A DNA stretch of 64,000 nucleotides from an uncultured Bacteroidales bacterium (lineage in GTDB: Bacteria; Bacteroidota; Bacteroidia; Bacteroidales; UBA932). Each line of letters starts with the position of its first letter. Position 1 is the first letter of the stretch. The position numbers and the translations under genes are program-made. Shown one piece after another: positions 1 to 8,776 of this stretch. The notes beneath the pieces were generated by a model that saw only the letters and a list, made by a program, of their open reading frames with translations, searched no databases and was not told the DNA's origin. The stretch lies in the NCBI GenBank assembly GCA_947306365.1, contig CAMZGD010000001.1, positions 62,001 through 126,000 on the forward strand, in the 5' to 3' direction.

Positions 1-1
1 T

Positions 2-1117
2 CGCCGTGTCATGGAGGGCGTGAAGATAACGGTTGCCTGCGATGTCGACAATCCGTTGTTGGGCCCCGATGGGGCGACGATGGTGTATGGTCCGCAGAAA
101 GGGGCGGACGCCGCGATGCTCGGGCGGCTCGAACGGAGGATGGAACGCTTTGCGGCGGAGGCGGGGCTTGATACCGTCCTGCCGGGCGGCGGCGCGGCGG
201 GCGGCGTGGGCGCGGCCCTACATAAACTCGGCGCCGAACTTGTACCCGGCTGGAAACTCTTCGGGGAACTCGCCGGTTTGGAAGAACAGGTCGCAGCGGC
301 CGATTACGTTGTCACCGGCGAAGGCCGTTTCGACAGCCAGAGCCTGGAAGGCAAACTCGTCAGCGGCGTCCTGACGCTCTGCCGCAAGTACCATAAGAAG
401 CCCGTCGTGGTTTGCGGCCAGTGCGCCCTGGCTGCTTCGGTCTGGAAGAAGGCGGGGATTGCCGACGTCTATTCCCTCAGCGAGATCGAACCCGACCTGG
501 CGCGTTGCATCAGCGATGCCGGGCGTCTCCTTTCCGGAGACAGGCTCCTTGTGGCCGGCTGTGACGAAGCGGGCCGCGGCTGTCTTGCCGGGCCGGTTTT
601 CGCCGCTGCAGTCATCCTTCCCGAGGGATTCTCCCATCCGCTGCTGAACGACTCCAAGCAGCTTACGGAAGCGCAACGCGACGAACTGCGTCCGGTCATC
701 GAACGGGAGGCTGTCGCCTGGACGGTCACGGCCGTGAGCGCCGAAGAGATTGACAGGATCAACATCCTCAATGCCTCGATAGAGGGGATGAAACGGTCCC
801 TCGACAAACTGCCGGTCAAGCCGGACCTGGTACTGGTGGACGGCAACCGGTTTTCTTCCTGGAACGGTGCGCCGGCGCATACGGTCGTGAAAGGTGACGG
901 CACCGTACAGGCCATCGCGGCAGCCAGCGTCCTGGCCAAGACGCACCGCGACCAGTATATGCGGGAGCTTGCCGAAACGTATCCCCAGTACGGGTGGGAC
1001 CGGAACATGGCCTATCCCACGGAGGAACACCGCCGCGCCATCCGCACATACGGCGTCACGCCGCATCACCGCAAATCCTTCAACCTCTATGGAGATGATG
1101 CGACTGTGTTGTTTTAA
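2..1117 (+). CDS. rnhB: Glycerate kinase (C-terminal part) fused to ribonuclease HII; 5' end outside window
   Basis: One uninterrupted frame carries two unrelated enzymes. Counting from the ATG at 11, residues 1-~174 match the C-terminal half of bacterial glycerate 2-kinase (CDVDNPLLGP, GPQKGA, GAGGGxGAAL-like glycine cluster, VTGEGRFDSQS). From ~residue 181 the chain is a complete RNase HII, which removes ribonucleotides and RNA primers from DNA: GCDEAGRG with D185 and E186, LVDGN, and the late HRD aspartate of the DEDD active site, ending in HHRKSF. The frame is open to base 2 and the kinase lacks its N-terminal half, so the gene starts upstream. The kinase part also stops about 15-20 residues short of a normal C-terminus. 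A GTG at 551, preceded by a purine-rich stretch, could start RNase HII separately. Fusion versus internal start cannot be settled from sequence. Confidence 0.85.
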   Translation, partial: RRVMEGVKITVACDVDNPLLGPDGATMVYGPQKGADAAMLGRLERRMERFAAEAGLDTVLPGGGAAGGVGAALHKLGAELVPGWKLFGELAGLEEQVAAADYVVTGEGRFDSQSLEGKLVSGVLTLCRKYHKKPVVVCGQCALAASVWKKAGIADVYSLSEIEPDLARCISDAGRLLSGDRLLVAGCDEAGRGCLAGPVFAAAVILPEGFSHPLLNDSKQLTEAQRDELRPVIEREAVAWTVTAVSAEEIDRINILNASIEGMKRSLDKLPVKPDLVLVDGNRFSSWNGAPAHTVVKGDGTVQAIAAASVLAKTHRDQYMRELAETYPQYGWDRNMAYPTEEHRRAIRTYGVTPHHRKSFNLYGDDATVLF

Positions 1118-1139
1118 TGGAAAAGAATGTATACATTTG
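1109..1139 (+). promoter_or_regulatory. Bacteroidetes promoter for the EF-G paralogue
   Basis: TTG at 1109-1111 is followed after 20 nt by TACATTTG at 1132-1139, matching the sigma-ABfr -33/-7 consensus. Predicted transcription start is near 1146, giving a leader of about 37 nt before the ATG at 1183. The -33 element overlaps the stop region of the upstream rnhB gene. Confidence 0.7.
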
Positions 1140-1182
1140 CAGGCTATTCCAACGAAATCAATAATATAAACGTTTATATCCC

Positions 1183-3300
1183 ATGAAGAATTATTCAACA
1201 GACCAGATCCGGAACGTCGTCCTGCTTGGCGGCACGCGTTCCGGCAAGACCACCCTGGCCGAGGCGATGCTGTATGAGGGCAAGGTGATCGACCGCCGCG
1301 GCACCGTAGAGGGCAAGAACACGGTTTCGGACAACACGGAAGTCGAACAGATCTTCCAGCGCTCCATCTATTCCACCCCGCTCTATGCTGAGTACAAAGA
1401 CCACAAGATCAATGTGATCGATGCGCCGGGAGCCGATGATTTCGTCGAGGGCGCCATCCTGGGCCTGAACGTCTGCGAGTCGGCGGTGATGCTGGTCAAC
1501 GCCGGTCAGGGCGTCGAGGTGGGCACCGAGATCCACGGCCGTTATGCCGAGCAGTACAACAAGCCGGTGATCCTTGCCGTCAATCAGCTCGACACGGAGA
1601 AGTCCAACTGGGACAATACGCTCGACAGCCTGCACCAGGCGTTCGGCGGCCGTCCGGTGGTGATCCAGTTCCCGGTGAACGCCGGCGTGAACTTCGACAG
1701 CATCGTCGACGTGCTCAAGATGAAGATGTTCAAGTTCAAGGACGACAACGGCACCTTCGAAGAGTGTGAGATTCCGGGCGACCTCAAGGGCAAGGCCGAG
1801 GACCTGCGCGCCGAACTGATGGAGAAGGCGGCTGAAGGCGACGAGGAGCTGATGATGAAATTCTTCGACGAAGGCGAACTGACCGAAGAGGAGATGCACC
1901 AGGGCCTTCGCGTGGGCTTCGACAAGGGCGAGACCTATCCGGTGTTCTGCGTCTGCGCCAAGAAGGACGTGGGTGTCCGCCGCCTGATGGAATTCGTGAC
2001 CGAATTCTGCCCGGCGCCGGTGCTTGACGCCAACGGCCAGACCTCCCTGTTCGTCTACAAGACCGCGCTGGAGCAGCACCTGGGCGATGTCACCTACTTC
2101 AAGGTGATGTCGGGCAAGATCACCGAGGGTCAGGATGTGATGAATATGACCAGCGACACGAAGGAGCGCATCACCACCCTCTATGCCGTGGCCGGAAAGA
2201 AGAAGGAGCGCGTGACCGAGCTCGTGGCCGGCGACATGGGTTGTACCGTGAAGCTGAAGGCCGTCAAGACGAACCAGACGCTCAACGCGCCGGGTTACGA
2301 CAAGGTCGTCGATCCGATCACCTTCCCGCCGTTCAAATACCGTTGCGCCATCAAGGCCCTGGACGAGAAGGACGAGGAGAAGCTGGGCGAGGCGCTCAGC
2401 CGCGCCGGTGCGGAAGACCCGACGCTCCGCGTCGAGTATTCCCGCGAACTCAAGCAGACCATCATCAACGGCATGGGCGAGCAGCAGATCAACATCCTCA
2501 AGTGGAACCTCAACAACAACTACAAGATCGACGTCGAGTTCCTCGCGCCGAAGATCCCGTACCGCGAGACCATCACCAAGGTGGCCAACGCCATGTACCG
2601 TCACAAGAAGCAGTCCGGCGGCGCCGGCCAGTTCGGTGAGGTGCACCTCGTGGTCGAGCCGATCGTGGAAGGTGTCGACACCACGGCCAAGTTCAAGATC
2701 GACGGCAAGGAAACGCAGCTCAACATCAAGGGCCGCGAAGAATTCGAACTGCCGTGGGGCGGCAAGTGGGAATTCATCAACTGCGTGGTCGGCGGCGCCA
2801 TCGACGCCAGCTTCATGCCTGCCATCAAGAAGGGTATCACGCAGCGCCTGGAGGAGGGCCCGCTCACGGGTTCCTACGCCCGCGACATCCGCGTGTTCGT
2901 CTATGACGGCAAGATGCACCCGGTGGACTCCAAGGAAATCGCCTTCATCATCGCCGGCCGCAATGCCTTCCGCGAGGCCTTCAAGAATGCAGCCCCGAAG
3001 ATCCTCGAGCCGATCTACATGGTCGAGGTGATGGTCCCGGCCGACTGCATGGGCGACGTGATGAGCGACATCCAGAACCGCCGCGGCATGATCGAGGGCA
3101 TGACCTCCGAGAAGGGATTCCAGATCCTTCGCGCCCGCGTTCCGCTCGCCGAACTCTACAAGTATTCGACGACCCTGAGTTCCCTGACTTCCGGTCGCGC
3201 CACCTTCACCCAGGAATTCATCGAATACCAGCAGGTGCCGGCGGACGTCCAGGAGAAGCTGCTCAAGGCGTACGAGGCGGAGCAGCAGGAAGAGGACTAG
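1183..3300 (+). CDS. Elongation factor G paralogue (EF-G2 type) with divergent GTPase motifs
   Basis: A 705-residue protein with the five-domain layout and length of ribosomal translocase EF-G, but the GTP-binding domain is unusual. The P-loop reads GGTRSGKTT (16-24) instead of the AHxDAGKTT form, the switch I RGITI position reads RSIYS (no threonine), G3 is DAPGADDF (80-87), so the GTPase histidine of DTPGHVDF is alanine (A84), and G4 is NQLD (134-137) rather than NKMD. Domains II-V are intact ([30 protein letters not shown]). Bacteroides species have an EF-G2 paralogue reported to translocate without GTP hydrolysis under carbon limitation; this protein fits that class by inference. The canonical fusA is not in this window. 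It has its own promoter and stands alone ahead of lolD. Confidence 0.88.
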   Translation: MKNYSTDQIRNVVLLGGTRSGKTTLAEAMLYEGKVIDRRGTVEGKNTVSDNTEVEQIFQRSIYSTPLYAEYKDHKINVIDAPGADDFVEGAILGLNVCESAVMLVNAGQGVEVGTEIHGRYAEQYNKPVILAVNQLDTEKSNWDNTLDSLHQAFGGRPVVIQFPVNAGVNFDSIVDVLKMKMFKFKDDNGTFEECEIPGDLKGKAEDLRAELMEKAAEGDEELMMKFFDEGELTEEEMHQGLRVGFDKGETYPVFCVCAKKDVGVRRLMEFVTEFCPAPVLDANGQTSLFVYKTALEQHLGDVTYFKVMSGKITEGQDVMNMTSDTKERITTLYAVAGKKKERVTELVAGDMGCTVKLKAVKTNQTLNAPGYDKVVDPITFPPFKYRCAIKALDEKDEEKLGEALSRAGAEDPTLRVEYSRELKQTIINGMGEQQINILKWNLNNNYKIDVEFLAPKIPYRETITKVANAMYRHKKQSGGAGQFGEVHLVVEPIVEGVDTTAKFKIDGKETQLNIKGREEFELPWGGKWEFINCVVGGAIDASFMPAIKKGITQRLEEGPLTGSYARDIRVFVYDGKMHPVDSKEIAFIIAGRNAFREAFKNAAPKILEPIYMVEVMVPADCMGDVMSDIQNRRGMIEGMTSEKGFQILRARVPLAELYKYSTTLSSLTSGRATFTQEFIEYQQVPADVQEKLLKAYEAEQQEED

Positions 3301-3308
3301 GCTTCCTG

Positions 3309-3959
3309 ATGATCAAGGCGTCTCATATCGACAAATCCTTCGGGACCCTCAGGGTCCTGAAGGATGTTTGTTTTACGGCGGCCCCGGCCGAGGTGGTAAG
3401 CATCGTCGGCGCCTCCGGCGCGGGCAAGAGCACGCTGCTGCAGATCCTGGGTTCGTTGTCGCGTCCCGACAAGGGCACGGTCGAAATCGACGGAACCGAC
3501 ATCTTCGCGCTGTCCGACAAGCAGCTGGCCGTCTTCCGCAACCGGAAGATCGGCTTCGTGTTCCAGTTCCATCACCTGCTGCCGGAATTCACGGCCGTGG
3601 AGAACGTGATGATTCCCGCCCTGATCGCAAAGACTTCACGTCCGGAGGCCCGGAAACGGGCTGAGGAGCTGCTGACGCTGCTCGGGCTGGGCGAGCGTCT
3701 CACGCACAAGCCCTCCGAACTCAGCGGCGGCGAGCAGCAGCGCGTGGCGATCGCCCGCGCACTGGTCAACAATCCGAAGGTCCTGTTTGCCGACGAGCCG
3801 TCCGGCAATCTCGACAGCAAGACCAAGGGTGAACTCCACCGGCTCTTCTTCGACCTCCGCGACCGTTTCGGCATCACCATCGTCATCGTGACGCACGACA
3901 AGGAACTGGCCGCGATGAGCGACCGCACCGTCGAAATCAAAGACGGCCAAATTCAATAA
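3309..3959 (+). CDS. lolD: Lipoprotein-releasing ABC transporter ATP-binding protein (LolD type)
   Basis: A 216-residue ABC ATPase of the LolD/MacB family. Walker A is GASGAGKS (34-41), the Q-loop is [16 protein letters not shown] (the [12 protein letters not shown] pattern is typical of LolD), the signature is LSGGEQQR (138-145), Walker B is [12 protein letters not shown] (158 onward) and the switch histidine lies in VTHD. LolD powers release of lipoproteins from the inner membrane with LolC/E-type permeases, none of which are adjacent here. It begins 8 nt after the EF-G paralogue stop, so the two are probably cotranscribed. Family assignment is firm; the exact Lol role is inferred from similarity. 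Confidence 0.85.
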   Translation: MIKASHIDKSFGTLRVLKDVCFTAAPAEVVSIVGASGAGKSTLLQILGSLSRPDKGTVEIDGTDIFALSDKQLAVFRNRKIGFVFQFHHLLPEFTAVENVMIPALIAKTSRPEARKRAEELLTLLGLGERLTHKPSELSGGEQQRVAIARALVNNPKVLFADEPSGNLDSKTKGELHRLFFDLRDRFGITIVIVTHDKELAAMSDRTVEIKDGQIQ

Positions 3960-4096
3960 CCCTTCCCGGGCTCGCTTTTCCGGGGCGATTTTGGTTTTGC
4001 ACGTTCGACGGGGTCTCGCGTTGCAAAACGCAAAATCTCCATCAGGCCCGCCCGCGCGAGCCCTCTGTCCTCCTGAACGGAGCGAAGGAGTGGGCG
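3960..4096. other. Convergent intergenic region with two weak inverted repeats
   Basis: This space separates the converging lolD and rhaD genes. It holds GTTTTGCA (3994-4001) with TGCAAAAC (4022-4029), which can pair across a 20-nt loop, and CTCCT/AGGAG arms at about 4069-4090. Neither is followed by a clear T-run, so a terminator function is plausible but unproven. Confidence 0.4.
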
Positions 4097-4909
4097 TTAC
4101 TTGGGCAGGTCGAAGGCGTCGCTCAGCTCGCGGAGCTGGGCGTCGGTCATTCCGTCGGGTTCGAAACCCATGTTGCGGGCGGCGCCGTAGATCTGCGCGG
4201 CCTTGTTGAGGACATCCACCTGGTCGAAGGCGCTGACGATGTCGGTGTCGACGGCGAAGACGCCGTGCTTTTCCCACATCACCACATCATAGTCCTGATC
4301 GAGGGTCCGGATCGTGGCTTCGGCCAGTTCCAGGCTGGACGGCAGCAGGTAGGGCACAATGCCCAGTCCCCGCGGGCAGAAGGCCTTGGTCTCGGGAATC
4401 ATCGACCAGAGCATCCGGGTGGCGGCGTCTTTTTCGAGCCATTTCTTGTTGTGGGTGAGGGCGACCAGTTCAGTGGGGTGGGTATGGAGCGATGCGCGGT
4501 ACGGCGACCCTTTGGCCAGCAGGTAATCGTGTACGGCAAGGTGGGACGGGAGTTCCGAGGTCGGCGTGACAAGCCGGTCGGCGACGATCTGGTAGTGGGC
4601 GCAGTCGTCCGTGATACGGATGAGGGCGCCGCCTGCCATCGGGTCGCGGGCCAGGTCGCGCATCCGCCGTCCGGTGCCTTTGCAGAAGAACCAGCAGTCC
4701 CGCAGGCGGGGTAGGGTCATTCCGATCGCACGCGGGCCGCTGATGGGAGACTGGGCGCGGAGTTCGTCGTCGATCCACGCCGTTACATTGACGGTGATGT
4801 TGCCGCCGTTCCGTTCGGCCCATCCTTTCTGCCAGAGGTATCCGGCCACTTCGGCCACTTTTTCAATGTCTTCTTTCAGGGCCGGCCGGTTGTTCAGTAC
4901 GCTTTTCAT
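4097..4909 (-). CDS. rhaD: Rhamnulose-1-phosphate aldolase
   Basis: A 270-residue class II aldolase that splits L-rhamnulose 1-phosphate into dihydroxyacetone phosphate and L-lactaldehyde, the last step of the rhamnose pathway. Visible family features: GNITVNV near the N-terminus, the phosphate-binding GxGR region, catalytic E119 in TPTSEL, and zinc ligands H142 and H144 (LHTHPTEL) with H215 (MWEKHG), in register with E. coli RhaD (E117, H141, H143, H212). It lies 14 nt downstream of rhaT and is the last gene of the minus-strand rhamnose cluster, converging with lolD. Confidence 0.95.
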   Translation of the reverse strand: MKSVLNNRPALKEDIEKVAEVAGYLWQKGWAERNGGNITVNVTAWIDDELRAQSPISGPRAIGMTLPRLRDCWFFCKGTGRRMRDLARDPMAGGALIRITDDCAHYQIVADRLVTPTSELPSHLAVHDYLLAKGSPYRASLHTHPTELVALTHNKKWLEKDAATRMLWSMIPETKAFCPRGLGIVPYLLPSSLELAEATIRTLDQDYDVVMWEKHGVFAVDTDIVSAFDQVDVLNKAAQIYGAARNMGFEPDGMTDAQLRELSDAFDLPK

Positions 4910-4923
4910 TCAGTAAGGGATTA

Positions 4924-5931
4924 TCAGATCAATTGCGGAAGGAAGGTCGAGAAGATCAGGACGGCCAGGCCGATGAGCAGGATGGTGACCGTCTTTTTGT
5001 TCACGCCTTTCCATTCTTTGAGAAGGATGCCCCAGACATTGCTGAAGACCACGTTGAGGGCCATCAGGATGCACCAGCTGAAGGTAATCAGCACGGGGTA
5101 ATCCGTCAGGAAGCCCTTGCCGATGCTCAGTCCGAAGAACTGGCTGTACCACAGCAGGCCGGCGAGGGCGCAGAACAGCAGGTTGTGTTTCCAGAGGGCG
5201 CCCTGTCTGTAGTCGCGCCAGGTCTTGTTCCTGGCGTTCTGCCAGAAGCAGTACACGGCGTTGGTCAGGAAGCCGCCGAAGGTCACGAGCAGGGTGGCGG
5301 GCAGGCTCTTGAAGATATCGGGGGTGGCTTCCCAGATAAGCGGTTCGCCGAAGCTCAGGCCGATGTTGAAGCAGGCGCTCATAAAGCCGGCCAGGAGCGC
5401 CACGGCGATGCCTTTGCCGAAGTTGAAGTCCTTGACGGCCTTCTTGCGCGCTTCTTCCGGCAGGGCGGCGGCTTTCATCGCGCCGGCGATGCCGATGATG
5501 GCGATACCGATGAGCGTCACGACGACGCCGATGATCACCGATGCTGTCAGGTCGTGGGCGTGTCCGGTGAACACCGGGCCGAGGATGGCGCCGAGCGCGG
5601 AGCAGGTGCCCAGGGCGAGGCTCTGGCCGAGGGCGACGCCGAGGTAGCGCATGCTCAGGCCGAAGGTCAGGCCGCCGATGCCCCAGAGTACGCCGAAGAG
5701 GATGGTCAGGAGCGAGGCTTTCGGGTTGGCGGCGAACAGGGCGAAGAGGCTTTCGCCGTTCGGTACGGCGAGCAGGGCGCCCAGCAGCGGGAACAGCAGC
5801 CAGGCGAAGACGCCCTGCACGATCCAGTAGCTTTCCCAGCTCCAGGCCTTGATCTTGTTGATCGGCACGTAGCTGCTGCTCTGGCAGAACGCCCCGATGG
5901 CGATAATGAGTAAACCAATTAGAATGTACAT
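4924..5931 (-). CDS. rhaT: L-rhamnose/proton symporter
   Basis: A 335-residue inner-membrane protein with about ten hydrophobic segments, matching the RhaT family (E. coli 344 residues). The N-terminus MYILIGLLIIAIGAFCQSSSYVPINKIKAWSWE and internal GLTFGLSMRYLGVALGQSLALG are characteristic. It imports L-rhamnose with protons across the cytoplasmic membrane. Followed closely by rhaD and separated from the upstream rhaA by about 140 nt, so it may have an internal promoter or simply be read through. Confidence 0.95.
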   Translation of the reverse strand: MYILIGLLIIAIGAFCQSSSYVPINKIKAWSWESYWIVQGVFAWLLFPLLGALLAVPNGESLFALFAANPKASLLTILFGVLWGIGGLTFGLSMRYLGVALGQSLALGTCSALGAILGPVFTGHAHDLTASVIIGVVVTLIGIAIIGIAGAMKAAALPEEARKKAVKDFNFGKGIAVALLAGFMSACFNIGLSFGEPLIWEATPDIFKSLPATLLVTFGGFLTNAVYCFWQNARNKTWRDYRQGALWKHNLLFCALAGLLWYSQFFGLSIGKGFLTDYPVLITFSWCILMALNVVFSNVWGILLKEWKGVNKKTVTILLIGLAVLIFSTFLPQLI

Positions 5932-6072
5932 AACGATTTATCCAACAAAAAGCGTGGCACCTAACCCCGTGGGAATCAGTTGTTTGCCCAAAAACGATTG
6001 CGCGTTATTACACAAGCGATTATGGTTAAAAGATTGATAATCAGTTGTATAAATGCCACGGTGGGAGACTAT

Positions 6073-7323
6073 TTAGCGTTTGGAAGTTACCTCTCGTTCG
6101 TATCTTTCGATTTCGGGAATGAAGGCGGTGCCGACGGGGACGCCGTTCTTGTAGTTGAACCAGTCGAAGACGGCGCCGAAGGGCAGCGTCTTGGCTTCTT
6201 CCAGGAGGGCGAGCCGCTGGAAGCCCTTGCCGGCGTCTTCGTACTCGCGGAGCTTGGCCAGGGGCTCGAGGAGGGCGCTGAGCAGGCATTTCTGCGTGGC
6301 GCGCGTGCCGATGACGTAGGCGCCGATGCGGTTGATGGCGGCGTCGAAGTAGTCGAGGCCGATGTGGCTGCGGTCCAGGGCGTCCGCCCGGACGATTTCC
6401 TTGAAGAGGTCGAGCGTCGGGTCGTTCATGATGGTCACATGGTCGGAGTCCCAGCGGATGGGGCGCGAGACGTGGAGCATCAGTTCGGGCACGAAGAGCA
6501 GCAGCGATGCCACCATGTCGGCCACGTTCTCGGTCATCTCGTAGTGGCCCGTGTCGAGCGTGTACATCAGCTTGCGGGTGGCGCAATAACCGGCCACGAA
6601 GTCGTGGGAGCCGACGGTGTAGCTTTCCAGGCCGATGCCGAAGAGTTTGGCCTCGAGGCAGGTCTTCATGCCGGGCAGGTCTTCTTTCATGATTTCGTCG
6701 AGGCTCTCTGCGAAGATCTCGCGGTAGCGCTTGCGTTCTACCGTCTGGTCTTTCGAGCCGTCGTGGACCCAGATGTTCATGATGCACGGGTCTCCCTGTG
6801 CCCGGCCCATTGCGTCGGCGATGCGTCGGCAGCGTTTGGTATGCTCGATCCAGAAATCGCGGATGCCTTTGTCGGGATTGGCGAGCGACAGGTCGCCGCT
6901 CTTGGGGTGACCGAACGACGTGGAATTGAAGTCGAGTTTCAGGCCGTTTTCGCGGGCCCACTGGATCCAGCTCTCAAAGTAGCGGACATCCACCTGGTCG
7001 CGGTCGACGAACTTGCCGCCGAAGTCTCCGTAGATTTCGTGGAGGTTAAGGCGATGGTTGCCGGCAATCAGGCTCTTGGCGAAGAGCACGTCGGCGCGTA
7101 CCTCGTCGATGTTGCGGGCGCGGCCCGGATAGTTGCCGGTGGTCTGGATGCCGCCGGAAAGGCCTGCGGCGCTTTCGAAGCCGATGACGTCGTCGGTCTG
7201 CCAGCAGTGCAGGGAGATAGGGGTCTTTTCCAGCGTCTCGATGGCTTTTTCGGTGTCTACGCCGAGGTCGGCGTAGCGTTCACGGGCAATTTCGTAGGAT
7301 TGGCGGAGGGTTGCTTCGTTCAT
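6073..7323 (-). CDS. rhaA: L-rhamnose isomerase
   Basis: A 416-residue protein matching RhaA/RhaI (E. coli 419 residues), which converts L-rhamnose to L-rhamnulose with divalent metal. Diagnostic stretches include LHCWQTDDVxGFE near the N-terminus, GGIQTTGNYPGRAR, LNLHExYG, and the metal-site segment YTLDTGHYExTENVADM. It begins 9 nt after the rhaB stop, so the two are cotranscribed. The C-terminus (IERYEREVTSKR) looks complete. Confidence 0.95.
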   Translation of the reverse strand: MNEATLRQSYEIARERYADLGVDTEKAIETLEKTPISLHCWQTDDVIGFESAAGLSGGIQTTGNYPGRARNIDEVRADVLFAKSLIAGNHRLNLHEIYGDFGGKFVDRDQVDVRYFESWIQWARENGLKLDFNSTSFGHPKSGDLSLANPDKGIRDFWIEHTKRCRRIADAMGRAQGDPCIMNIWVHDGSKDQTVERKRYREIFAESLDEIMKEDLPGMKTCLEAKLFGIGLESYTVGSHDFVAGYCATRKLMYTLDTGHYEMTENVADMVASLLLFVPELMLHVSRPIRWDSDHVTIMNDPTLDLFKEIVRADALDRSHIGLDYFDAAINRIGAYVIGTRATQKCLLSALLEPLAKLREYEDAGKGFQRLALLEEAKTLPFGAVFDWFNYKNGVPVGTAFIPEIERYEREVTSKR

Positions 7324-7332
7324 ATCGCGGGT

Positions 7333-8772
7333 TTAATGGATCGGGTAAAAGGTTTTGACGGGGAAAGCGTCGGCGATGAGCCGGCGCATCTGCCAGCGGT
7401 CGGTCACGAGCCCGGCGGCCTTGGCCTGTATCAGGATGTTGCCGATAGCGGTCGCTTCGGTCGGGCCGGCAATCACGGGGATGCCGATGGCGTCTGTGGT
7501 CCATTGGTTCAGCAGCTCATTGGCGCTGCCGCCGCCGATGATGTGGAGCTTTTCGATCTTGAAAGGGGCGAAGCCCTGGAGCAGGGTCAACACCTCTTTG
7601 TAGCGGTCGGCAAGGCTATGATAGATACACGAGACAATCTGTGCGTCGCTGAATAGCCGCGGGCGGTTTCCGGATCGCGAGCATTTTTTCGCGAGCGGGA
7701 CGGAAACCGGAGCGGCTGAAAGCGACGCCTGAATCTCTTCGACCATGTCCTTTGGTGCGGCAAAGCGCGGGTCGTCGGGGTTGATACGGCCGGGGAAGCC
7801 GGCTTCAGATTGAGCCATCTCCACCAACTGTCCGTAGCTGTAGTCGCGACCGGCAGCCTTCCAGACCTTCCGGCACTGCTCCAGCAGCCACATCCCGGTG
7901 ATGTTCTTCAGGAAGCGCGTGGTTCCTTCGATGCCGCCCTCGTTGGTGAAGTTCGCTGCGGCGGAAGCTTCGTTGATGATGGGTGCGGGCACTTCGATGC
8001 CCATCAGGCTCCAGGTGCCGCTGGAAAGATAGGCGAAGTGCTCGTCGGATGCAGGCACGGCGGCGATCGCCGATGCCGTATCGTGTCCCGCCACAGCTAT
8101 GACGGGAATCCCTTCGTACCGTCCGATTTCCACGCCGGGCTGGACGATGGGCAGGAGGATATCCGTCCGGATGCCCAGTTTCTCCAGCAACGCCGTGTTG
8201 AACTGGCGGTTGTTCTGGTCCATCATCCCGGAGGTCGAAGCGATGGTGTACTCGCACACCTTGTTGCCCGTCAGCATATAGGCCAGCAGGTCCGGCACGA
8301 AGAGCAGCTTCTTCGCATACCGCAGCGGTGCAAAGTTTTCCTGCGTCTGTGCGTAAAGCTGGAAGATGGAATTGAAATCCATGATCTGGATGCCCGTGGC
8401 GGCATAGAGTTCTTCGCGCGGAATCGTTTCGAACACCTTTTCCGACACTCCGGCGGTGTAGGGGTCGCGGTACGCGCGCGGATTGCCCAGCAGCGTCCCG
8501 TCGTCGGCCACGAAGCCGAAATCCACGCCCCAGGTGTCGATGCCGATGGAGTCGGGTTTCACGCCGTCCCGGGCCAATTGGGACAGGCACGTTCGGAAAT
8601 GGTCATAAATGGCGACGATGTCCCAGTAAAACTTCCCGCCCAGCTCGACGAAGCCGCTCGGGAACCGATACACCTCCTCCGTCGAGAAAGCGCCGCCGTC
8701 GTACGTGGCGAGCACCGCCCGGCCGCTGGTGGCGCCGCAGTCGAAAGCCAGGAAAGACCGTTTGTCTGCCAT
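7333..8772 (-). CDS. rhaB: Rhamnulokinase carrying an in-frame palindromic insertion
   Basis: A 479-residue FGGY-family kinase that phosphorylates L-rhamnulose. The N-terminal phosphate motif FDCGATSGRAVL, the GIDTWGVDFG segment and the C-terminal GGGSANELLNQWTTDAIG are all present. Residues ~352-373, encoded by bases 7655-7717, do not resemble the usual YCRRTGQPVPQT-type segment of this family; they read as a Lys/Arg/Ser-rich stretch (VPLAKKCSRSGNRPR) and sit exactly on a 63-nt imperfect palindrome. The reading frame remains open and the flanking sequence (DAQIVSCIYHSLA) resumes normally, so the enzyme may still work. rhaB starts 4 nt after the upstream esterase stop. Confidence 0.93.
   Translation of the reverse strand: MADKRSFLAFDCGATSGRAVLATYDGGAFSTEEVYRFPSGFVELGGKFYWDIVAIYDHFRTCLSQLARDGVKPDSIGIDTWGVDFGFVADDGTLLGNPRAYRDPYTAGVSEKVFETIPREELYAATGIQIMDFNSIFQLYAQTQENFAPLRYAKKLLFVPDLLAYMLTGNKVCEYTIASTSGMMDQNNRQFNTALLEKLGIRTDILLPIVQPGVEIGRYEGIPVIAVAGHDTASAIAAVPASDEHFAYLSSGTWSLMGIEVPAPIINEASAAANFTNEGGIEGTTRFLKNITGMWLLEQCRKVWKAAGRDYSYGQLVEMAQSEAGFPGRINPDDPRFAAPKDMVEEIQASLSAAPVSVPLAKKCSRSGNRPRLFSDAQIVSCIYHSLADRYKEVLTLLQGFAPFKIEKLHIIGGGSANELLNQWTTDAIGIPVIAGPTEATAIGNILIQAKAAGLVTDRWQMRRLIADAFPVKTFYPIH
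7655..7717. repeat. 63-nt palindromic element inside rhaB
   Basis: Nested inverted repeats: AGCCGC (7655-7660) with GCGGCT (7712-7717), CGGTTTCCG (7664-7672) with CGGAAACCG (7701-7709), and inner self-complementary TCGCGA at 7675-7680 and 7689-7694. Together they could fold as one long hairpin with an A/T-rich tip. The element keeps the rhaB frame open. It resembles in concept the in-frame palindromic elements known from Rickettsia, but I recognise no named family. Confidence 0.7.
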
Positions 8773-8776
8773 ATTC

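Noticed and set aside
1195-2919. 574-codon open frame antisense to the EF-G paralogue
   Set aside because: Antisense shadow of a highly biased gene; composition typical of reversed codons.
4060-4096. CTCCT/AGGAG repeat after lolD as a terminator
   Set aside because: Short arms with mismatches and no T-run; kept only as a weak inverted repeat.
5980-7656. 558-codon open frame antisense to rhaA and rhaB
   Set aside because: Spans two real genes on the other strand and has no motifs or promoter.
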